Assembly (NCBI GenBank): GCA_964475145.1
Contig: CAYYVK010000022.1
Span: forward strand, 1-8,954
DNA from: CAYYVK01 sp964475145
GTDB lineage: Archaea; Aenigmatarchaeota; Aenigmatarchaeia; CG10238-14; SCSR01
DNA length: 8,954 nucleotides
Direction of reading: 5' to 3'
The notes below the pieces were generated by a model. It ran no database searches. It worked only from the letters and a program-made list of their open reading frames with translations, and was not told where the DNA came from. A program made the position numbers and the translations under genes. Below are positions 4,859 through 8,954 of this stretch, in pieces (within the stretch, counting starts at the first letter, position 1; each line of letters begins with the position of its first letter).

Positions 4859-7800
4859 ATGAGTACTAGTATAACAAGACTTGTTTTACAAGGTTTTAAG
4901 AGCTTTAACAGAAGAACCTCTATACCACTGGTTAAAGGTTTTAACATCATTACTGGTCCAAACGGCAGTGGGAAAACAGTCCGGGGTGATGCAGAAGTAC
5001 TCTTAGCCAACGGTGACTTAAGACCGATAAAGGATATAGTTGAGGAGAGGTTGAGCTCTTCAAGCAAGATAGAAAAATTTGAGGACGGCTTGCTAACCTA
5101 CGAAAACCCTGAAAACTTAGAAGTTCTCGGACTAAACCCTAAGAAAATGAGGATTGAAAAGAAAAGAATACTAGCTTTTATCAAGAGAAAGGGTGATAAA
5201 GAACTTTACCTCCTCAAAACAAAAAGTGGTAAAAGCATCGTAGCAACAGCTAGTCATCCGGTCATAGTTTTTGAGGACGAATATATCATTCCAAAGAGGA
5301 TAATAGACTTGAAGGTTGGCGATCTAATTGCTACTCCTTCAAACATTAAGCTTGATGGAAAGTGTTTAGATATAGAAACGAAACTAGAAGTTCCTGTAAA
5401 CGAAGATTTTGCACGTCTTTTAGGTTATTTGATAGGTGACGGTTACATAGGGTGTAATAGGATTGATTTCACGAACAAGGACGATGAGTTGATAAAGGAT
5501 GTGGTCAGACTGTGTAAAAAGCTTGGTCTTAACCCAAGAATTTGGAAGAGTGAAAAGGTAAAAAGAGTCTACTGCTGTTCTGCTAAGTTTTACAGACTCT
5601 TATGCAGCCTGTTCGAGCTTGAAAAAGTCTCTTCTGAAACAAAACAAATTCCAAAAGTTTTCTTGTTTGCTAACGAGAAAATAGTATCAAGCTTGTTAGC
5701 ATCCTTGTTTGATTGTGATGGTTACATTAGCAAGTATAATCCTGAGTTTGAATACTCTACAAAAAGTAAAAAGTTAGCTTATCATGTACAATTCTTGCTG
5801 CTGAGGTTGGGTATAATAAGCTCTATAAGAGAAAAGTTTAAGAGAGCTACGAACTCAACTCAACAAAAAGAGAAGTACTATAGCATCTATGTTTCTGGTT
5901 TAGAGAACGTAAGAAAACTTTACGAAAAAATTCCCCTTCTTTCCAAGGAAAAAGTCAAAAGGATTGAGACTCATTTAAAGAAAAAAATTAAACCTCAAAG
6001 GAATGTTGAGGACATTCTACCAAGGGATGTAAACAAAATAGTCAAAAAGCTTGTGAAAGAGCTTGGCTTAGAAGTTAAAAAATTGAGAAAAAAATATCCT
6101 ATACTCGCAGCGTACGTGGAGAACAGGTGCTACCCAACTACAAACAGTATGAAAAATATTTTACCTTTATTTCTGGATAGGATAAAAGAGATGGAGAGAT
6201 TAAAAAACACTTTAAGATTAGAAAAAAACTCTCTCCTAGAAGCTTTATCCGAGCTTAAGATCACCAAAAAGGATGCAAGCAAAGCAATAGGATTACATGA
6301 AAACTCGATAACAAGCAATTGGACAAGGTTTAACCCCACGCCAGAAAGTTTAAGAAAATTAAAGAAGTTTGTTGAACAAGAAGTAAAAGAAAGGTTGGAA
6401 GAATCTAAAAGATTAATAAGAATTTTAAAAACCCTCTTAAAAAGCGATATTTTCTGGGATAAAGTTGTCAAAATAGAAAAGGTTGCTGGAGAAGAATGGA
6501 TTTATGACCTTTCAGTTCCAGATTGTCACAACTTCATTGCTAACGGCATTTTCGTACACAACAGTAATTTAGTAGATGCTGTATGCTTTGTCTTAGGTAG
6601 GACTTCTGCCAAATCTATGAGGGCTGACAGGTTGCATGAATTAATTTTTCATGGCAACGAAAAAAAGAAATCAGCAGATTATGCAGTTGTAACACTGTAC
6701 CTAGACAATTCAAAAAAAGTTTTTCCTTTTGAAGAAGAGGAAATATTCATCACCAGAAAAGTTAATAAATCTGGAGTTTCTGTCTACAAGCTAAATGGTA
6801 AGACTGTTACAAGAGAAAAGATACTTGAGGTTCTTTCTGCTAGCAGGATATACCCTAATGGTTATAACATAGTTCTCCAAGGTGATGTTACTCAGATAAT
6901 AGAGATGAACCCTGTTGAAAGAAGGTTTATAATCGATGAGATATCTGGTATAGCTGAATACAACGATAAGAAAGAGAAAGCTCAAAGGGATTTGGCTGTA
7001 GTTGATGAGAAGTTGAGAGAAGCTGAGATAATCATATCTCAAAAGTACGATATTTTCAAGAAACTTGAAGAAGAGAGAAATGCTGCCATAAAGTTTCAGA
7101 ATTTACAGAGACAATTGTTAACGCTGAAAGCATCCTACGCCCATAAGAAAATGGTAGTACTTGAAGAAAATTTGGAAAAGTTAGAGGAGAGTCTACAGAA
7201 AAAGCTAGAGGAGCTGGAAAAGGTAAATAAAGATATAGAAAGAATAGAGGAAGAGTTGGAAAGAAGAGAGAGTGAAACAAGGGAGGTTGTGGAAAAGCTT
7301 TTAGACCTTTCAAGAATGGTTAAGATAGAAAAGGAAGTTTCTGAGCTTAGGTCAAGGCTTCTGATAAACAAGGATAGAATAGATTCTCATCTTCGTGAAA
7401 TAAACAGGCTTGAAAGCTTGATAGAAAAGTTGGAAGCATTAGAAGCTAGAAAAGCTGAAGTAGCTGAAATTCCAAGAGCAGTAAAAGCCATTTTAGACTT
7501 AAAGTTGCGTGGTGTTTATGGTACTGTTGCTGACTTAATATCAGTTCCAGAAAAGTATAGGGTTGCTATAGAAGTTGCTGCTGGGCCTCATTTACACGAT
7601 ATAGTGGTAGAGAACGATGAGGTGGCAGCTTATTGCATAGAATACTTGAGAAGGGAGAAGATTGGTAGAGCCACTTTCATTCCGTTGAACAAGATTAAGC
7701 CAGCAGTATTTGAGGGAAAAGAGATTTTAGAAAGGGATGGTGTTATTGGAGTAGCTAGCAAGCTAATAAAGTATGATGTAAAGTTTATGCGTGCGATGGA

Positions 7801-8941
7801 GTTCGTTTTTGGCAATACGCTTGTAGTAGAAAACTTAGACGTAGCAAGAGCTATAGGAAGAGGAAGAATAGTAACTCTTGAAGGAGACTTGATAGAAAGA
7901 AGTGGGGCAATGATTGGTGGTTATTATGTAAAAACTCATCCCAAGGTTGTAGAATCTTCTACAAGAAAGGAGATAGAAGAGTACAGAAGCATAAGAAAAA
8001 GGTTGCAGGAGGAGGTTAACAGGCTTTTAGAAGAAACGAAAGAAATAGAAGAGAGGTTAAAAGAATGTGCAAAATCGGAAGAGATGAAAAGCGTAATAGA
8101 CTTAGAGAAATTGAAAATATCCTCAGAGAAAGAGATAGAAGAGTTGAGGATGAAAAGGAGAAAGTTACAAGATAGAAAGGTCAATTTAGAAATAGCTATA
8201 AATCAACTGAACATAGAAAAGGCTAAGATAGAAACTGAATTGCAAGCTGTAAAGGCCGAAGTAAAACAGTATGGTATATCCCATTTCATCGACGAAAAGC
8301 TCCAAACACTAGAGTCTTACATAAAAAGGACAGAAGCAGAACTTAGAGGAATTGGTAGTGTTAACTTGAAGGCTATAGAAGAGTATGAAAAGTTTAAAAC
8401 AGAGTTTGAGGAGTACAAGCAGAAGTATGAGAAGATCCTAAGCGAGAAAAAAGCTGTAATGGAGATGATAGAAAAGATAGAAGAGAAGAGAAAAGAAGTT
8501 TTTAATAAATGCTTACAAGCTGTTAGCAATGAGTTTCACAAGATGTTCCATGAAATGACTGGTGGAAGCGCATCTCTTTCATTGGAAGATCCTAACAACT
8601 TGGAAAGCGGCTTAGTAATACAAGTGAACTTTGCTGATAAAAGACCTTTAAACATAGACTCCCTTTCTGGTGGTGAAAAGGCTTTGACTGCTCTTGCTTT
8701 TATGTTTGCTATTCAACGCTACAAGCCTGCACCTTTCTATATACTAGATGAAGTCGATGCTGCCCTAGACAAGCAGAACAGCATAAGAATAGCTGAGCTT
8801 ATCAAGAAGCTTTCCAAGGATTCACAGTTTATAGTTATTTCACACAATGATCAAACTATAAAGTATGGAGATGTTATCTATGGATGTAGCATGGTAGAGG
8901 GTGAGTCTAAGATAATTGGGTTAGAGATGCCTAAAAGATGA
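4859..8941 (+). CDS. smc: SMC chromosome condensation ATPase, intein-containing precursor
   Basis: The 1360-residue precursor from ATG 4859 is interrupted by an intein at residues 40-568; the spliced SMC would be 831 residues. Mature numbering: Walker A 'GPNGSGK/SN' (33-41), Q-loop 'VLQGDVTQI' (143-151), first coil about 171-342, hinge about 343-492 including 'GVYGTVADLI' and 'SGAMIGG', second coil about 500-690, signature 'LSGGEKALTALAF' (740-752), Walker B 'FYILDEVDAALD' (764-775) and switch His800 in 'VISHNDQT'. SMC dimers use ATP to organise and segregate chromosomes. Archaeal and bacterial SMCs are usually about 1150-1200 residues; the shortfall here is all in the coils. ATG 4859 gives the usual SMC N-terminus; GTG 4835 would add eight atypical residues. 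It is not closely linked to the redox operon. The gene is complete and ends 13 nt before the window edge, so a following scpA cannot be judged. Confidence 0.95.
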   Translation: MSTSITRLVLQGFKSFNRRTSIPLVKGFNIITGPNGSGKTVRGDAEVLLANGDLRPIKDIVEERLSSSSKIEKFEDGLLTYENPENLEVLGLNPKKMRIEKKRILAFIKRKGDKELYLLKTKSGKSIVATASHPVIVFEDEYIIPKRIIDLKVGDLIATPSNIKLDGKCLDIETKLEVPVNEDFARLLGYLIGDGYIGCNRIDFTNKDDELIKDVVRLCKKLGLNPRIWKSEKVKRVYCCSAKFYRLLCSLFELEKVSSETKQIPKVFLFANEKIVSSLLASLFDCDGYISKYNPEFEYSTKSKKLAYHVQFLLLRLGIISSIREKFKRATNSTQQKEKYYSIYVSGLENVRKLYEKIPLLSKEKVKRIETHLKKKIKPQRNVEDILPRDVNKIVKKLVKELGLEVKKLRKKYPILAAYVENRCYPTTNSMKNILPLFLDRIKEMERLKNTLRLEKNSLLEALSELKITKKDASKAIGLHENSITSNWTRFNPTPESLRKLKKFVEQEVKERLEESKRLIRILKTLLKSDIFWDKVVKIEKVAGEEWIYDLSVPDCHNFIANGIFVHNSNLVDAVCFVLGRTSAKSMRADRLHELIFHGNEKKKSADYAVVTLYLDNSKKVFPFEEEEIFITRKVNKSGVSVYKLNGKTVTREKILEVLSASRIYPNGYNIVLQGDVTQIIEMNPVERRFIIDEISGIAEYNDKKEKAQRDLAVVDEKLREAEIIISQKYDIFKKLEEERNAAIKFQNLQRQLLTLKASYAHKKMVVLEENLEKLEESLQKKLEELEKVNKDIERIEEELERRESETREVVEKLLDLSRMVKIEKEVSELRSRLLINKDRIDSHLREINRLESLIEKLEALEARKAEVAEIPRAVKAILDLKLRGVYGTVADLISVPEKYRVAIEVAAGPHLHDIVVENDEVAAYCIEYLRREKIGRATFIPLNKIKPAVFEGKEILERDGVIGVASKLIKYDVKFMRAMEFVFGNTLVVENLDVARAIGRGRIVTLEGDLIERSGAMIGGYYVKTHPKVVESSTRKEIEEYRSIRKRLQEEVNRLLEETKEIEERLKECAKSEEMKSVIDLEKLKISSEKEIEELRMKRRKLQDRKVNLEIAINQLNIEKAKIETELQAVKAEVKQYGISHFIDEKLQTLESYIKRTEAELRGIGSVNLKAIEEYEKFKTEFEEYKQKYEKILSEKKAVMEMIEKIEEKRKEVFNKCLQAVSNEFHKMFHEMTGGSASLSLEDPNNLESGLVIQVNFADKRPLNIDSLSGGEKALTALAFMFAIQRYKPAPFYILDEVDAALDKQNSIRIAELIKKLSKDSQFIVISHNDQTIKYGDVIYGCSMVEGESKIIGLEMPKR
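4976..6562 (+). mobile_element. Intein with LAGLIDADG homing endonuclease, inserted in the SMC Walker A motif
   Basis: 529 residues between Lys39 and Ser40 of mature SMC, so removal rebuilds GPNGSGK-SN. Block A: 'TVRGDAEVLLANG' (1-13), with Thr1 where Cys or Ser is expected. Block B: 'TASH' with Thr91 and His94. Endonuclease: 'LLGYLIGDGYI' (148-158, acid Asp155) and 'LLASLFDCDGYIS' (240-252, acid Asp248), both acids kept. Block F: 'WIYDLSVPDCHNF' (508-520). Block G: 'NGIFVHN' (523-529) with penultimate His and terminal Asn, and Ser at +1. Residues about 340-490 are an extra helical region with a helix-turn-helix-like stretch 'KKDASKAIGLHENSITSNW' (431-449), perhaps for DNA recognition. Unspliced precursor should lack ATPase activity because the P-loop is split. 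Composition resembles the host gene, so recent transfer is not evident. Boundaries are certain to within a residue; splicing competence is not shown. Confidence 0.93.
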
Positions 8942-8954
8942 ACTTTTCTTCCAG

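Noticed and set aside
4756..5067. Minus-strand reading frame of 103 codons across the smc start
   Set aside because: It covers the conserved N-terminus and Walker A of smc on the other strand and reads as low-complexity hydrophobic shadow with no promoter.
6485..6562. Class 3 intein as an explanation for Thr1, because of Cys517 in block F
   Set aside because: The block F position that is Cys in class 3 is Asp511 here, and no Trp is seen in block B near TASH; the layout is class 1 apart from residue 1.
1..8954. CRISPR arrays, tRNA or rRNA genes, insertion sequences
   Set aside because: No spaced repeat array, cloverleaf-like segment, transposase motif or terminal inverted repeats were found on reading; the intein is the only mobile element seen.

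Overview
The window looks archaeal. Both promoters between the divergent genes are TATA boxes placed about 22-26 nt from the start codons, which suggests leaderless transcripts. One gene encodes a DUF357 protein, a family I know only from archaea. The DNA is AT-rich, arginine is mostly AGA/AGG, and the proteins are rich in Lys, Glu and Ile, as in many thermophilic archaea. I cannot place the lineage; Euryarchaeota or a DPANN-type group are both possible.

Layout. (1) 46-507, minus strand: a two-pass membrane protein with a cytoplasmic winged helix-turn-helix and an extracytoplasmic Cys-x-Cys loop. (2) 508-590: a compact divergent promoter region with TATA boxes in both directions and GGTTTC/GAAACC repeats. 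(3) 591-4616, plus strand: a six-gene operon with overlaps or gaps of at most 5 nt. Its order is LutB-like LUD/Fe-S protein, membrane-anchored CPHC thioredoxin-fold protein, CcdA/DsbD-type thiol transporter, LutA/HdrB-like double CCG-domain protein, an exported beta-domain protein with CSSC, and a DUF357 protein. (4) 4617-4858: a spacer with a T-run and a short membrane-segment reading frame that looks degenerate. (5) 4859-8941: smc, with a 529-residue homing-endonuclease intein inside its Walker A motif.

How the genes may work together. The two halves of a LutB/LutA-type (or HdrD-type) cytoplasmic Fe-S system are interleaved with a transmembrane thiol relay (CcdA) and an extracytoplasmic CxxC oxidoreductase. 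I infer a redox chain across the membrane: LUD/Fe-S protein, CCG-domain protein, CcdA, CPHC protein, then possibly the CSSC protein. The divergent membrane regulator may sense thiol state outside the cell with its own cysteine pair. This is the best candidate for an undescribed system here.

The smc gene is notable twice. Its intein has Thr, not Cys or Ser, at the splice-initiating position while every other splicing and endonuclease motif looks intact. The predicted spliced SMC is only about 831 residues, with coiled-coil arms roughly half the usual length but complete ATPase heads and hinge.
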